From Rotaria sp. Silwood1 (taxonomy: Eukaryota > Rotifera > Eurotatoria > Philodinida > Philodinidae), in NCBI GenBank assembly GCA_905250075.1, contig CAJNOP010000680.1, positions 1 through 64,000 on the forward strand: DNA of 64,000 nt, in the 5' to 3' direction. Under the pieces are notes generated by a model, which worked only from the letters and a program-made list of their open reading frames with translations, did not search any database and had not been told where the DNA came from. Positions 1 to 11,707 of this stretch are shown piece after piece. How positions within the stretch are numbered: the first letter of the stretch is position 1; every line of letters starts with the position of its first letter. The position numbers were made by a program, and so were the translations under genes.

Positions 1-1890
1 AATATTCTTTGTATATATTATCGAATAAAGGAGAAAAATAAATAAAATATTTGCTACTCTTCTTATCTATGAAATTCATTTCCAAATAATGGTCAACTAG
101 TTCGTTTTCAAAAATTACTGTTTCCTAATGATTAAATTGAGAGAAATTTAAGGATTTTCTCCTTGTGAAAATCAATATTTGATGATTGCTTTTTATTTTC
201 ATGTGCGTTTCAATTTCAGTTTTTGTAGCATTGTTTGCCTCAATAACTCGAACACAAAGGAGAAAAAAACCGATCCTAGTAGCTTATAGAACTCATCGGA
301 ATCTACCAGAAAGGTGAGTGTCAGTAAATAATTAAATATATAAATATCCATACCTACACTCTCATAAACTGTAAAAAAAAGTGATGCAAGTGCGAGTGTG
401 AGTGTCAGAGATGAAGATACCATCCATACCAATCCATCCTCATATAGATAAGACTCATCGATTTCAAAAGTTTTGTTCTTGAACCTGGCTGATTAAATGA
501 TTTCTTATTTCGTATATGGACCATAGTTTTTATACTTTCACCAAAGTTCTTTTCGAACTGAATTTGATGGACGCTCCAAAAATTCGAGATCCTTATTTTC
601 CTGTATTTGTATCATTTACTGGGATATTTCCTATATTTCTCCGATAATCTTGATAGTGATCTTTTAATAGGAACATTATATTGGGTTTCCAATTCTGACA
701 AGAATTCGCCAGATTGAAAATCTTGAGGGTGAGGATGTAGGTATGATAGGTGATTATAATCTCCCCATCCACACCTATGCAGAGAATAAGAATAATAAAA
801 ATGGCAAGAGGAAAAGCAGACATGACGATGCAGCGGTCGCCACACATCTAAGCCGGCAAAAAGTTAGTCAACTCGTTCGACGGAACCGCTTCGATTATTA
901 GTACACTACAATGCACGCCAACAGTTTCATAACGTTCACGAAAGAATTGATTAATAGGATAGAATGAAGAGATACATCAGAGAACGGCGAAGACAGATGA
1001 ATAGTATCTGAACACAAGAGAGAAACAGGATGGAAGGATCGATGGCAGCTTGAATGAGAGTATGATTATCGGCACACCAATAGATTAATTTCTTATTCTC
1101 AGAACGATAGATTAGATAGTGACAAGGGAAATAAGACACACTCGTGATTGATTCTTCGTGTAATCAAAGTAATACTATCTCACGAAACATGCTCAGCAAA
1201 CTTATTCTTTTCACGTCATATAGAATCGGTGCCGACAACGAGTAAACATATCCGTTTTCTCACTGCTTCCGTCGTTCGTGATCTCCTGTCGATAGTTACC
1301 TGATCCCACAATTCTGGGAAGAAAATTTAGAATATAGAGAGACAGAAAAATTTTCAATCATAGTTTGAGGATTTATCGTGACACTACTGCCTTTAAAAGA
1401 AATCATCAGTAAGTACTGTGCACATGTTGAAAGTGTATGTCTCAGTTTTCGTATCGCCTTTTTTTGTAAAAATAAATTTGTTGATCAGAGTCGTGCTATG
1501 CTTCGTTACTCATGAATTTGATTGAAAAATACCGTTTATATCGCCATTACTAAATCGATTAGGACACGTTATATAACAAAATGTCATCTGAAACCAATTT
1601 TCTGACTGTTAAAAAAGACATGGTGAGTAAGACGCCGGGCGCTATGTCAGAAGAATCAAGCAAATAATGTATAAATAGGGAAGATAATGAGTTTAAATGG
1701 ATCACATGTTAATACATTTACTGACATCGGTCGTTACTAGGAGCTAACTAGAGATGACTGAAAGCGTGAAAATGGCTACCTTCACTTAAACATCAATCCA
1801 CAGAATGTCGGAAAGGAGGAGCGCAGAGATTCTGTGATAATCATTTGAGTATTCTTACACATCTTTTCAGGTCGATAATCTGAGCCAATC
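1..1890. other. Intergenic / decayed region with one possible exon
   Basis: No complete gene is visible. The stretch has somewhat higher GC than later intergenic DNA and contains short G-rich/C-rich patches (around 310-440 and 725-780) resembling degenerate GGTGTG-type DNA. The open frames here are short and lack splice logic, apart from the possible exon listed separately at 220-313. Proximity to the telomeric array at 4.2-4.5 kb suggests subtelomeric sequence; that is an inference. Confidence 0.4.
220..313 (+). CDS. Possible internal exon of an unidentified membrane protein
   Basis: A 94-nt segment sits between a polypyrimidine acceptor (ends ...TTTCAG at 219) and a canonical donor GTGAGT (starting 314). 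One frame is open across it and reads FVALFASITRTQRRKKPILV and onward, i.e. a short hydrophobic run followed by a basic stretch, like the end of a membrane span entering the cytoplasm. No partner exon could be linked upstream (window edge) or downstream. It may be the trailing part of a gene starting outside the window, or a chance frame. Confidence 0.25.
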
Positions 1891-3864
1891 GTGAAAGACA
1901 TGATGGCAGCTCGTAATACGGTTTCCATTGTCGAGATCCTTATGCTAGCTTCTCTCGGCTTCGCTCGAGTTCTTCTGTACGATACAGAGACCAGCAATAT
2001 GACGGAACAATTCGATTGTATTTACTATATAAACGGTTCCTCGACAGTAAAATACTGTCGTCGAGCGGAAGATGCCAGGTTGGTCGATCATCAGCTGTGA
2101 ACAGAGTGTTTAAATGGAGGTGCAAAGTGACTGTTCTCAGAATTGCTCAGTCAGAACATTATACCTAATGACGTGCTGACCTGGAGTTCAAGCGTTGAAG
2201 CAGCCGACAACTATGCCACTGCATTTTATGATACTGCAATTAATATTACTATAGATGGGTTTGTTTGTAATTGTACATTAGAAGGCACGTTTGGCAAATA
2301 CTGTGAGTATGAACTGTATCACAATTCAATTTCTTTCGAACAAACTCTCAATGCCCAGTTTACTCAGAAGCAAAAGGATATGTGGGGCAATCAGGAGTGT
2401 GGCATGATTGTTTGCTACAATACGCTGCTGTGCAATTATGGAATGCGTTGCTTGGACTGGCGTGACGTTTGTGATGGTGAACAACAATAAATACATGGAT
2501 GGCCAAGACGAAGAGAATTGCGACAAGCTCGGATTTAACGAGTGTGAGGAGAACGAATATCGGTATCAATGGCATGTGTATTGCCGAAGAGTACTGGATT
2601 GATGGTAAGAAATTCATGATCGCTAACATTGAAAAGATTCCTTACTTTTTGAAATAGAGCTGCGAACCCATTATTCGACATAAAAAAAGTTCTTTCTCGA
2701 AACCTGCTTTTCTCGTTTTGCATAGAACGTGTTTGTAGAATTATCATTCTAAATTAAATGAGTTCTCTTGGAATTTTTAAACGGAATACAATAACAGCGA
2801 CGATATATTTTTATATATTCTTATTTTTAGGAGAAGCTGACTGTATGGGCATGAGTGACGAAAGGCTAGATGCGTGGGGTCTCACCTGTCCTTATGAGCC
2901 TCGAAGCATTTATTGCGATGAATATCTATGCTTTCGCAAGCGAACATCGTGCGGCGATGGACAGTGTATTCAGCCAAAAGATTACTTTGTGTTTCAGACT
3001 CTTCTGCCATTCGATTGGCACTGTTGGAACCTTCGAGAGTTTAATTATATGTGTGAGACTAGCACAAGATAGGACTTGTGGATCAAGACAAATGGTCTGT
3101 GTACCACCAGTGTAGACTATGACGATCCGTTATTAGATATGAGTAATGATCACCTATCTAATGATGACGAATGCGTCTATTTGATTCGTTGTGCACTTTC
3201 ACGTGGACTTGAGCTTGATTGTCCATGTGATCACACTAATTGCTCTATGGTGATGAAACTCGTATGTAAATCTGCTGCGCCATACGCATATCCAGTAAAA
3301 GGCGTCATTAGACAATTCATCAAAACGTCCTATAATTGGAGTCGCGACGACTGGCTAACTAAAACTCCAGATCATTTTATTGCCGAGGGCAGTCTCAAAT
3401 GTCGAGGCTTCCATGCAACGGTAAACGGAGCCGAGCTTAACTACACGATTTATTTGATTGATAGAACCATGATAGACTTTCGCGTCTGCTCAGAAATAAG
3501 TGTTCATCGCAACAGAACATCATCCGTAAAATACGACGAATCGTGCTGGAATGGTTCGCGCACGTTTAGCAATCGTTCGTACGCATACTATGATGCTCGT
3601 CCAGTGTCGCGTGAATGTATTTCACAATACCGAATTAGAGATGGATATCAGCAATGTGGGGATGAACAGGACGAAGAGAACATGCTTGTGTACCACAATT
3701 TTTGTTCCAATCTTCGAAAACATCGCCTTCAATGTTCATTGAAACAAGACAAATGCCTCTTTGTCTATAAGCTCGGTAATAGTTACGACAATTGTACAAA
3801 TGCATACGATGAACGTTTCTATGGTACTGGTAGTCCTATTACGGAAGTCACATGCAATAAATGA
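1891..3864 (+). pseudogene. Broken EGF/LDLa-domain secreted-protein gene
   Basis: The product would be an extracellular, cysteine-rich protein. Visible parts: a start-proximal segment with FDCIYYINGSS; an EGF-like stretch (ECLNGGAK ... FVCNCTLEGTFGKYCEYELY, about 2102-2320); an LDLa-like block (MRCLDWRDVCDGEQQ, then NKYMDGQDEENCDKL in another frame); and a long cysteine-rich C-terminal frame at 3076-3864 with another LDLa-like piece (RIRDGYQQCGDEQDEEN). LDLa repeats normally bind calcium through acidic residues such as DGxDEENC, which are still recognisable. Lesions: an in-frame TGA near 2128, a frameshift around 2485 where the LDLa block changes frame, and a TAG at 3070-3072 followed by 262 clean codons. 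Repeated EGF/LDLa proteins of this type occur, from memory, in rotifer genomes; the exact family name is not known to me. The good preservation of the last frame suggests recent inactivation. Confidence 0.6.
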
Positions 3865-3944
3865 AATGAGCCGGGTTGTTTCCTCGTAAGAGACTACATT
3901 AACAGTTTGTCAAAGGATTTCCCATCGATGGATGTAGTTCCTGG

Positions 3945-4012
3945 TAATCCCTGGTAGCCCCTAGTAATCCCTAGTAATTCCTTATAATTCCTTATAATTC
4001 CTAGTATTGATA
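3945..4012. repeat. Degenerate ~10-bp tandem repeat (CTAGTAATCC type)
   Basis: About six imperfect units alternate around CCTGGTAATC, CCTAGTAATC and CTTATAATTC. The repeat lies just after the broken EGF/LDLa gene and about 220 bp before the telomeric array. Such minisatellites are common in subtelomeres, but nothing in the sequence ties it functionally to the telomere. Confidence 0.6.
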
Positions 4013-4094
4013 CTTCAACTCAGAATCGATATAAATCTGAATTATTTTGTAATTCATTTACGTCATGAACTCTACCTCGCGGCAACTGAGGCTA

Positions 4095-4202
4095 AGCAAC
4101 TCAACTGAAAAATGAATAACTCAACTCAATTCAATTCATCCACCTAGTTGAATTGACGAAAATTTTTCAAATCTACTAATGAATTGAATTGAATTGAATT
4201 CA
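4095..4202. repeat. GAATT-rich imperfect inverted and tandem repeat
   Basis: AACTCAATTCAATTCAT near 4121-4140 is mirrored on the other strand by ATGAATTGAATTGAATTGAA at 4179-4198, so the segment can fold. Within each arm a 5-bp unit (GAATT/AATTC) is tandemly repeated. It directly precedes the G-rich telomeric array. Confidence 0.5.
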
Positions 4203-4233
4203 GGTATTTTTGCAAATATTTAGGAGTTGATTT

Positions 4234-4393
4234 GGGTGTGGGTGTGGGTGGGTGTGGGTGTGGGTGTGGGTGTGGGTGGGTGTGGGTGTGGATGTGGGGT
4301 GTGGGTGGGTGTGGGTGGGTATGGGTGTGGGCGTAGGGTGTGTCGTGTGGGGTGTGGGTGTGGATGTGCGTGTGGGTGTACGCGTGGGTGTGA
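4234..4393 (+). repeat. Interstitial telomeric repeat, G-rich strand (GGGTGT)n
   Basis: About 160 bp of nearly uninterrupted GGGTGT/GGGTGTGG units, a rotation of TGTGGG, which is the telomere hexamer reported for bdelloid rotifers. Occasional variants (GGATGT, GGGCGTA, GTGCGTG) show it is no longer homogenised. Oriented with the G-rich strand running 5'->3' to the right, it is what the right-hand end of a chromosome would look like. Confidence 0.8.
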
Positions 4394-4405
4394 CTCAACA
4401 GAAGA

Positions 4406-4506
4406 CCCACACATCCACCTACACCCACATCCCACACCCACCCACACCCCACACTCTCACCCCCACACCCCACACCTATACCCCCACCCCAACCCACGCT
4501 CACACC
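4406..4506 (-). repeat. Interstitial telomeric repeat, C-rich strand (ACACCC)n
   Basis: About 100 bp of ACACCC/CCCACA units, the reverse complement of the preceding array, separated from it by about 12 bp (TGACTCAACAGA). On the plus strand this is what the left-hand end of a chromosome looks like. It stops abruptly at 4506, and the next bases are coding sequence of the ATP-grasp/SET pseudogene. Confidence 0.8.
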
Positions 4507-7186
4507 TTCAATTAGTGAAAAAACCTGATGGTTTCCCATTATTTCTTAAACCAGAACATGGCTATGATAGTAAGTTTCAGCTATTTCCATAATAAAACAA
4601 GAAGCTTTTTGTCAAATACATTATATGCATATCCAATTTGCATAGCTTTAAATTCTCTATATTTTGTGTTGTACAAATTAGATTAGCAGTATAGGATCTT
4701 GCTTTTGCTGCAACCACCTGTTGAAACACATATGAAAAACTAATGTTTGATTTATTTTTATTAAGATGCGACGAAACGGAAGGTCATTCATATACTGAAA
4801 GAGATTTTGTTTAGTTTATTTAGTGAATCATGTTTTTCATCTCAAAGAGTTTATCTTTAGTGTAGATTAGTGATACTCTCGTCAGTGCATGTTCACACAT
4901 AAATGTATAAATATCTGATATTAGGCGTTGAAATCAATGAAAAATCTTTGGTTCATGATGTTGCCAACATGAAAGAATGTTGCTTAGTCATGACCAATGA
5001 ATTCGGCGGCGCACTGCTTGAAGAATACATTGAAGGACGCGAATATACAGTCTTTATTATTGATAGTGGCAAAAATATTCATGTATTTCCTCCAGCCAAA
5101 TATCACTTTGATGATAATAAAACATTTATAACATTTGATGATAAATGGGGTGTACATTATACTCTATCACATTGGCAATTATTGACAGAACAACATAGTA
5201 GAAAAGAACCACAGTTGGTGGATGATCTAATGTTCTCAGCTAAACGATTGTATCATGCGATCAATGGTGATGGGTGTGCTCGCATTCATATTCGACAAGA
5301 CATGCGAACAAAACAGCTCTTCATATTAGACTATAATTTAAATGTGAGTCTTTTCTATCAAAATTCATGCTCAGCCGATTTCATCATCGAGTCCAGTGGT
5401 TGATCCAAGACTCGATTAATGAAGTTTCTGTTAGAAGACGCTCTAGAACGTCAAGGAAAATATCATTTGGAACATTCATACGTGGTAAAATTCTCCGAGA
5501 AATTCGACTATGAAATATATGCATCATGAAACTTGCTTCCAGGAGAACTTGTTTATTCACATGAAAATGTTGCTTTAATGTTTATTACAAAAAGATATGC
5601 TCAACAAAGATTCAATGAAAACGACATGATCGCTTTCAATAATACGGTAAATGTCCTTGTGTGTTTCGTTTTTTTACAAACGTATACATAATAAAAAGCC
5701 ACTTGAGTGCAATGCAGTGAAGAGAATGTCGCGTTATGTCTGAAAAAATCAAAACATAAGATGTATTCGTATATTTGATTCGCTTTAGATCATGTTTCTA
5801 TCTGAAATTTGAGATAAATATAGATCTTAATGTGACTCATCTTATCCTGATCGATCTCAACGATTAATTTTCTGCTATATAAGCATATATGATAAATTAT
5901 TTAAACCGCATCATTATTTATTCGAATGAAGTAGAATGAATTTTGATGTTTATCACGAGCAAATAGTAGCTGAAATACTGGGATGCATACACTCTAGTCA
6001 ATGATGAAGTTTTCGTATCCATTTTTTATTGTGTTAGGAACGACTGTCACATTGTCCTCTATATTTGACTGTTCTTTTCAGAAACTCTAAGTTTAGGTTC
6101 TAATTCGATGACATGCTTCCACATACAGATCTAATGCCTACCAAAAAAGAGTTTCTAATAATATAATAGTCGTCCTTACATATTTGACTACTTTTAGCAT
6201 GGCCCATATATGTGACAATGCGTACATTCTTTGACATGAAAATAGTGATCGATGGCAACCATTCAATCACTCATACGACCCGAATATGTGGATAGATGGT
6301 TTACACCGTGTTGCTCGCAGACCAATCAGTAAGCATCTACAATTTGCACTGTACTTATGAGTCATATTTGAAGAGAAGAATTCTTTTTACTGTTTGGTGA
6401 TTCAAAATGAATCTTTTCCAATGGTCAGATCAAGCGTCAGCATGGATAGAGTGTGTGTATTTGACACGGTTGATTGTTTTTCACACTTACTATGGATCTG
6501 TTTCGTTGGTCTCTTCTTTCTTCGAGTTTATTTTTATCTCACCGAAGCTTTTCGTGGTTTTTTTTTTGTTCCAAGGATAGATGGTCTTAGATGTTATTTA
6601 GTGCGACGATTTATCGTGGATCATTTTTTCATTCAGTCAGTGAAGAACACTCAAAAGACTGCTTCGGAAACGTTACAAGTATCAAATATTTCTCATGAAA
6701 ATAATTTTCGTGGATTCAGTCGATGAACCGAAGAGATTCACAAACATGCACTAATACTTTTAATTGCTGATAGTGCATTTCAGCAATACCAAGTGACTTT
6801 TACTATGCCTTGTACTAAACTGATTAGATTCTGAGAGGAGATACAAATAAGAAAGAGACAGATAGTTTGTAGAGAATTTTCTCTGCAGAAAACCTTCTTA
6901 TGAACAATAGAAAAAGGCCTGAGAATTTCGAAAAAGTATGAATTGTCTGATGTCTACTTTTTTTTTCTGTATGTTGCCAGAAATCGGTGAACAGTTAACT
7001 ATGGATTATTCAACACTTACAAACACGCCGTCACATTTTGAATGTTGGTGTGGAACATCTCAATGTCGTCATCGAGTGAAACCTGATGAATACAAAGAAA
7101 AATGGTTCCAAGATCGCTATGGTTCACACGTCAATCTGTACATACAAATGTGGATTCAAATTGAGAAGATCAAAAATAATAATTAA
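4507..7186 (+). pseudogene. 5'-truncated, broken ATP-grasp + SET domain fusion gene
   Basis: The first exon (4507-4569) begins inside an ATP-grasp domain: FPLFLKPEHGYDS matches the lysine/glycine nucleotide-binding segment of D-Ala-D-Ala-ligase-like enzymes. A GTAAGT donor joins it to 4925-5343 (VEINEKSLVHD ... LLEEYIEGREYTVFI ... GDGCARIHIRQD ... ILDYNLN), the central and metal-binding parts; reading onward gives SLFYQNSCSADFII, so 5344 may not be an intron. A SET lysine-methyltransferase domain follows: NLLPGELVYSHENV (about 5530), NHS then SYDPNMWIDGLHRVARRPI (6250-6330, frame changed inside the NHSxxPN motif and Cys to Tyr), and after an intron IGEQLTMDYSTL plus post-SET cysteines CWCGTSQCR (6981-7186). 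Stops at 5401 and 5527, the frameshift near 6258 and the missing N-terminus make it non-functional. AATAAA lies at 7283. Bdelloid D-Ala-D-Ala ligase genes have been described as horizontally acquired and subtelomeric, so foreign origin is plausible here. Confidence 0.7.
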
Positions 7187-7282
7187 TAGAATTACTGTAT
7201 AGAAAAACAAAGATTTCTAATGTCAATTGAAACTCTTTAGTCACATTAAACCAGCTGTAATAATATTCTTTTCAATGTTCTA

Positions 7283-7288
7283 AATAAA
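7283..7288 (+). terminator. Poly(A) signal AATAAA of the ATP-grasp/SET pseudogene
   Basis: AATAAA lies 97 bp after the stop codon of the last SET exon, the usual position for a polyadenylation signal. Confidence 0.4.
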
Positions 7289-7299
7289 GATAAATCTTA

Positions 7300-9574
7300 T
7301 TTTGAATGAAGCATTTAATACAGTGTCTTATTGGCGCATGTAAGATGGTCATAACCTACACTCTAAAGAAAATGAAAAGTTTTAAAATAAAATGATCGAA
7401 ATGCAGTTGAAATAGAATCAAACAGTCGTTGTATTTCTGCGTATCATATAGTTTCTAACTTTCAACAGTAGAATGATTGAAAAAGAATTTTAAAAAAAAC
7501 TACTCATACGTTATTGCATTATATGACCTAACCGGTAACTGTTTTGTCATGAAATCATTCTCATGTTCCATCTATGTCTATAAATAACCGTTCAGAAAAG
7601 CCTCATAGAATATGAATTCCACAAGATAACCAATGAGTAATATAATAAACTTAATATTAAATATTTTCAAAGATAGAACTATATTGTTTGAATAATATAT
7701 TAGCAAAGGAGCGATAAAGATGACGGTAAAATAGTATAAGAGACTTGGTAAGTAGATCAGACTTCAAGCTATTCATGTGATATACATGCTTCATGAAAAA
7801 TAATACTATGATTCATGATTGTACAATGTAGCCGATAAGAAGAACACACCTTCAATTCTTTCACAAAGTAGGTAACCCATAAATGATCAGAAAAACACAG
7901 GAATGTCGCGAAGAAAGAAAAATGATGGAGGTCAACGATTTTTCGAAAATTTCTTAAAAAAGCTTGTTAGCGCAGTCTCGTAGGGACTGAAATCTGGAAC
8001 TCACATACCTTCTTTAGTTTCATTATACTAATGACAACATACACAATGTTTGAATTCTCTAAAAGAGGATAGTTCTCGTCTAATGATAATCGATTGTCAA
8101 CAAATGCTATCTTCTGTATTTCTCTACGTCGAACAGAAATTTTTCTTCTTTTCAGTGGAGTTGCTATAGAGTCTGCATGAAGAGGATGAGAGAGAAGGGA
8201 AGAGCGAAACTTGACTTTTACACTTACACTCACTATTTTCTTCAAAAAATATATGTAAGCTTCATAGAATTTCATAAATTATTGAGTAACCAATGAAATT
8301 TCTGCAGATTGAGGATAGGTCTCCGACATCCATTCGCGATCATATTGAAAAAACAATTTACTAGAGTGTCGTCCTTGATACTATACACAGAAAAACTATT
8401 TATAAGGATAAGTTTCAAAATGAATTATCTACGCATCTACTGAAATGTAAGCGGTTATAGAAAACCTGCATATTCAGTTGGATACAGTTCACTGAGTTAT
8501 GCTTGTAAAAAGAATAAGAACTCTGAAAGAGATTCATAGACGTAAATGAGTAAGTTTTTAATCGAGTTTACAGCTGTCATTATCTGCGTGTTCTTACACA
8601 TTTGAATTAGTCATAGGAATGAATATCCTAAATACTGGTTTGATTCGAAAAATTAGCATTGGTATCAGAATGAATTTTTCAAAATATGTTTATTAAAATT
8701 CATTTTTATATTTTATGTTGTTTATCCACTAAATATACAAAGTGGAATAACTCTATACGTCATCATATTTACTCAAAAGTTACATGATCTTCATCAATGT
8801 GTGAGTAAAACCTAATCATTAAAGTCGTGACAAAAAAAAAGAATGCAAATTGTTTTGTTAGTAATCTGATACATGCATACCTTTTCTTTTTCATGAAATA
8901 TTCTCGAAAGTAGAATATTGATTATATTCAAAAAAACAAAAATACGTATTTCCTTGTCCATATAAATATGTAGTTAAAAAAAGCAATAATGACATCTATT
9001 GATCTTTGTACAGTTCTAAATTTTTTTTTTTTCTTTTTTTCTCACATCGGTCAACGTCCATAAAACACATGTTGACCGAAGTGATAGAAAGAACAATTTA
9101 GTACTCAACCTACGTACGTATATATAAAAGAATGAAAAAAAAAAAAAGAAAGAAAATAACATTTTCGAGAAAAGAAAAATCAGCAAAATGAACTCGTGCT
9201 GAATCTCATACAGGTGAGATAAAGATGAAAAATAAAACGTATAGATGCCTTTCTATTATAACATCCATGATAGAAGACAAAAGAACGTTTGTTTCTTTCA
9301 TGTAATCTCCATTACGGACAAGAAATGAAAAAAATCTTACTAATGATCATACGTGTTGAGATCATACTTTATGTTTTTTTTTTCTTCTTCTTTCTCATTC
9401 AAAGCTAAAATTGTTCGAGGTTATGACATAAGTTCATATTTCTTATAAAACCAATACATTTCTTTTCTCTTTTCTTCTTATTTGCTTTATGCATACATAC
9501 GCTTTTATATATATATATGTATTTTTTCTTTTTTTTTTTGTTCAGATCATTTATTCTTTTTAATAGCACATTAT
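7300..9574. other. Intergenic region
   Basis: AT-rich DNA with homopolymer runs (for example T/A tracts around 9020-9145) and no convincing gene apart from a doubtful minus-strand exon listed separately at 7967-8275. No repeat with clear ends was seen. Confidence 0.4.
7967..8275 (-). CDS. Doubtful minus-strand exon of unknown function
   Basis: A 102-codon open frame. Its middle (TPLKRRKISVRRREIQKIAF ... LDENYPLLENSN) has a composition like a basic cytoplasmic tail and is bounded by a possible acceptor (TTCATGCAG, near 8170) and a possible donor (GTATGT, near 8010). No homology recognised and no linked exon. It could be a chance frame in intergenic DNA. Confidence 0.2.
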   Translation of the reverse strand: MKFYEAYIYFLKKIVSVSVKVKFRSSLLSHPLHADSIATPLKRRKISVRRREIQKIAFVDNRLSLDENYPLLENSNIVYVVISIMKLKKVCEFQISVPTRLR

Positions 9575-10445
9575 ATGAATCGATTGTTGGGCAACAAACG
9601 ACGAGCATCATTTGATGTTAATCAACGTCCATTATCATTTAAAGTTTATTATTTAGGAAATGTAGCAACATCATTAACAAGAGGTGATGGTTGTGCTGAT
9701 CGACCAGCTAAAATTCTTTGGGATATGCATATAAAAAATCAAGGACGTTTAGGAAGAAAACTTCGTTTAACGATTACAAATGGTGGTTTACAAGCAGACA
9801 GTTATACGAAAACAGGAGCAACAAATGATATTACTCTTTATTGCACAAATCGTATTGCATATTATTTTATTGCTGATAAGCTTAATTCAAAGATGTTTAT
9901 TTGGGTTTATAGACATGTTAATGTTCGATCAGGTTTAACAACAGAGGTGAGATGAAAGTTATGAAAGAATAAATATTATTCAAATTGTTTCTTTTTTTCA
10001 GCTTCGTTGCCATGCATGTTTATGTTCAAGTGAAAATGATGCTAAATCTCTGAGTGAATTACTTCATCATCATTTACAAGATTCTCTACGTGAATATGTA
10101 CGTGAAAAACATCGTCGTCAAATAAGTCGATTATCTATAACATCATCATCAAATTTATCAAATCTAACAAGTATAGATAAAACAATAAATGAACCACCTA
10201 AACGTTTATTGACTCGAAGTCAAGCATCAAATTATCGACCATCATTAGCTCGTTCAATGTCAAATATTGGTCTTGGACGTATGGATGATATTGAAGAGAA
10301 TGATGATGAATTAACCAGTGAAACACCAACAACAATGTCAACATCATCTACATCTTCTATTGATTTAATAGCATCAAGATTTACTGATTTAAATACAGAT
10401 AAAAAAATGAAATTGTATGCACATGCACTATCTGATATTCTGTGA
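9575..10445 (+). CDS. FAM43: FAM43-like PTB/PID-domain protein
   Basis: Two exons, 9575-9946 and 10002-10445 (271 aa), joined at GAG|GTGAGA...TTTCAG|CTT. The N-terminal half is a phosphotyrosine-binding/PID domain. The block VYYLGNVATSLTRGDGCADR (about aa 26-45), then KLRLTITNGGLQ, the histidine-free equivalent of HRVTYC (CTNRIAYYFIAD), FIWVYRH and LRCHACLCS follow, in order, the vertebrate FAM43A/B sequence (YLGNxTTxxARGDGC, FAWVYRH, LRCHAVLV). PTB domains of this kind bind NPxY-like peptides in adaptor proteins; the role of FAM43 itself is poorly known. The C-terminal part is Ser/Thr-rich and acidic (DDIEENDDELTSE) and probably unstructured. ATG 9575 is the first good start, but an acceptor-like TTTTTTTTTGTTCAG ending at 9545 leaves room for an upstream exon, and vertebrate FAM43 has a longer N-terminus. 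Confidence 0.8.
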
Positions 10446-10920
10446 GAATAAATCTATAGGAAAGGAAAATATATATATATATGTATATAAATATTTGCAA
10501 TCTCATCATCATTTTTTTTTGTTCTGTAACTAATTATATAGAAACTTAATCAACAATATAACCACACCAAACTTTTCATTTGATCGACGAGAACAAACAT
10601 TTAAATCGTGCGCACAGAGTCAACATTTTTCTTCTTTTGTACCTATATATATATATAATAGTGAAGGATGATAAAATGAACTAAATGTTGTATTCATTTT
10701 CTTCCTTTCTTTTTTTCTTCCTCTTCTGCATTTATTGAACTTTGTTCTATGTGCGACAAACATCCCTATTTGACTATCAATAGATAGGCGTGCGAGGATG
10801 TGAACACGCATGCTTTTTTTCCCTTTTTTTTAATACTGCTAGTCCACGATGATTATGATAGGAGGATGAAATATGTTTTTTTCTCCTTTTTTTTTTATTG
10901 TAGAAGAAAAATAAAGTAAT

Positions 10921-11470
<550 letters not shown>

Positions 11471-11519
11471 ATTTATATTTTGACTTTGAAATTTTTTTCT
11501 TTTCTTTCTTTTTTTGTGC

Positions 11520-11525
11520 AATAAA
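11520..11525 (+). terminator. Poly(A) signal AATAAA of MORN4
   Basis: AATAAA lies 50 bp beyond the MORN4 stop, after a T-rich stretch. It is the only hexamer close behind the gene. Confidence 0.5.
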
Positions 11526-11707
11526 TTTTGCAAAAAAAATAAAAAAAAATATCAATGTTTATATTACATTTATATTTATTTATAATTGTCCTTGTTGAAT
11601 AACAACGATTCATTCATGCATAAAGTCTATGTAGGTGTATGATTCAAGTTTGCATAAATTATCTCGCGTCGAATAAAAATATCTCATTTGAAAATAATTT
11701 TATAATA

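Noticed and set aside
4144-4592. Several overlapping open frames of His/Thr/Pro or Gly/Val repeats on both strands
   Set aside because: They are translations of the telomeric hexamer arrays; any frame through such repeats stays open.
6394-6726. 110-codon plus-strand frame inside the SET pseudogene
   Set aside because: It lies within the intron between the SYDPN and GEQLTMDY exons, has no family match and no splice sites of its own.
9405-9611. Minus-strand frame upstream of the FAM43-like gene
   Set aside because: Lysine and tyrosine runs from poly(T) and TA repeats; it overlaps real coding sequence on the other strand.
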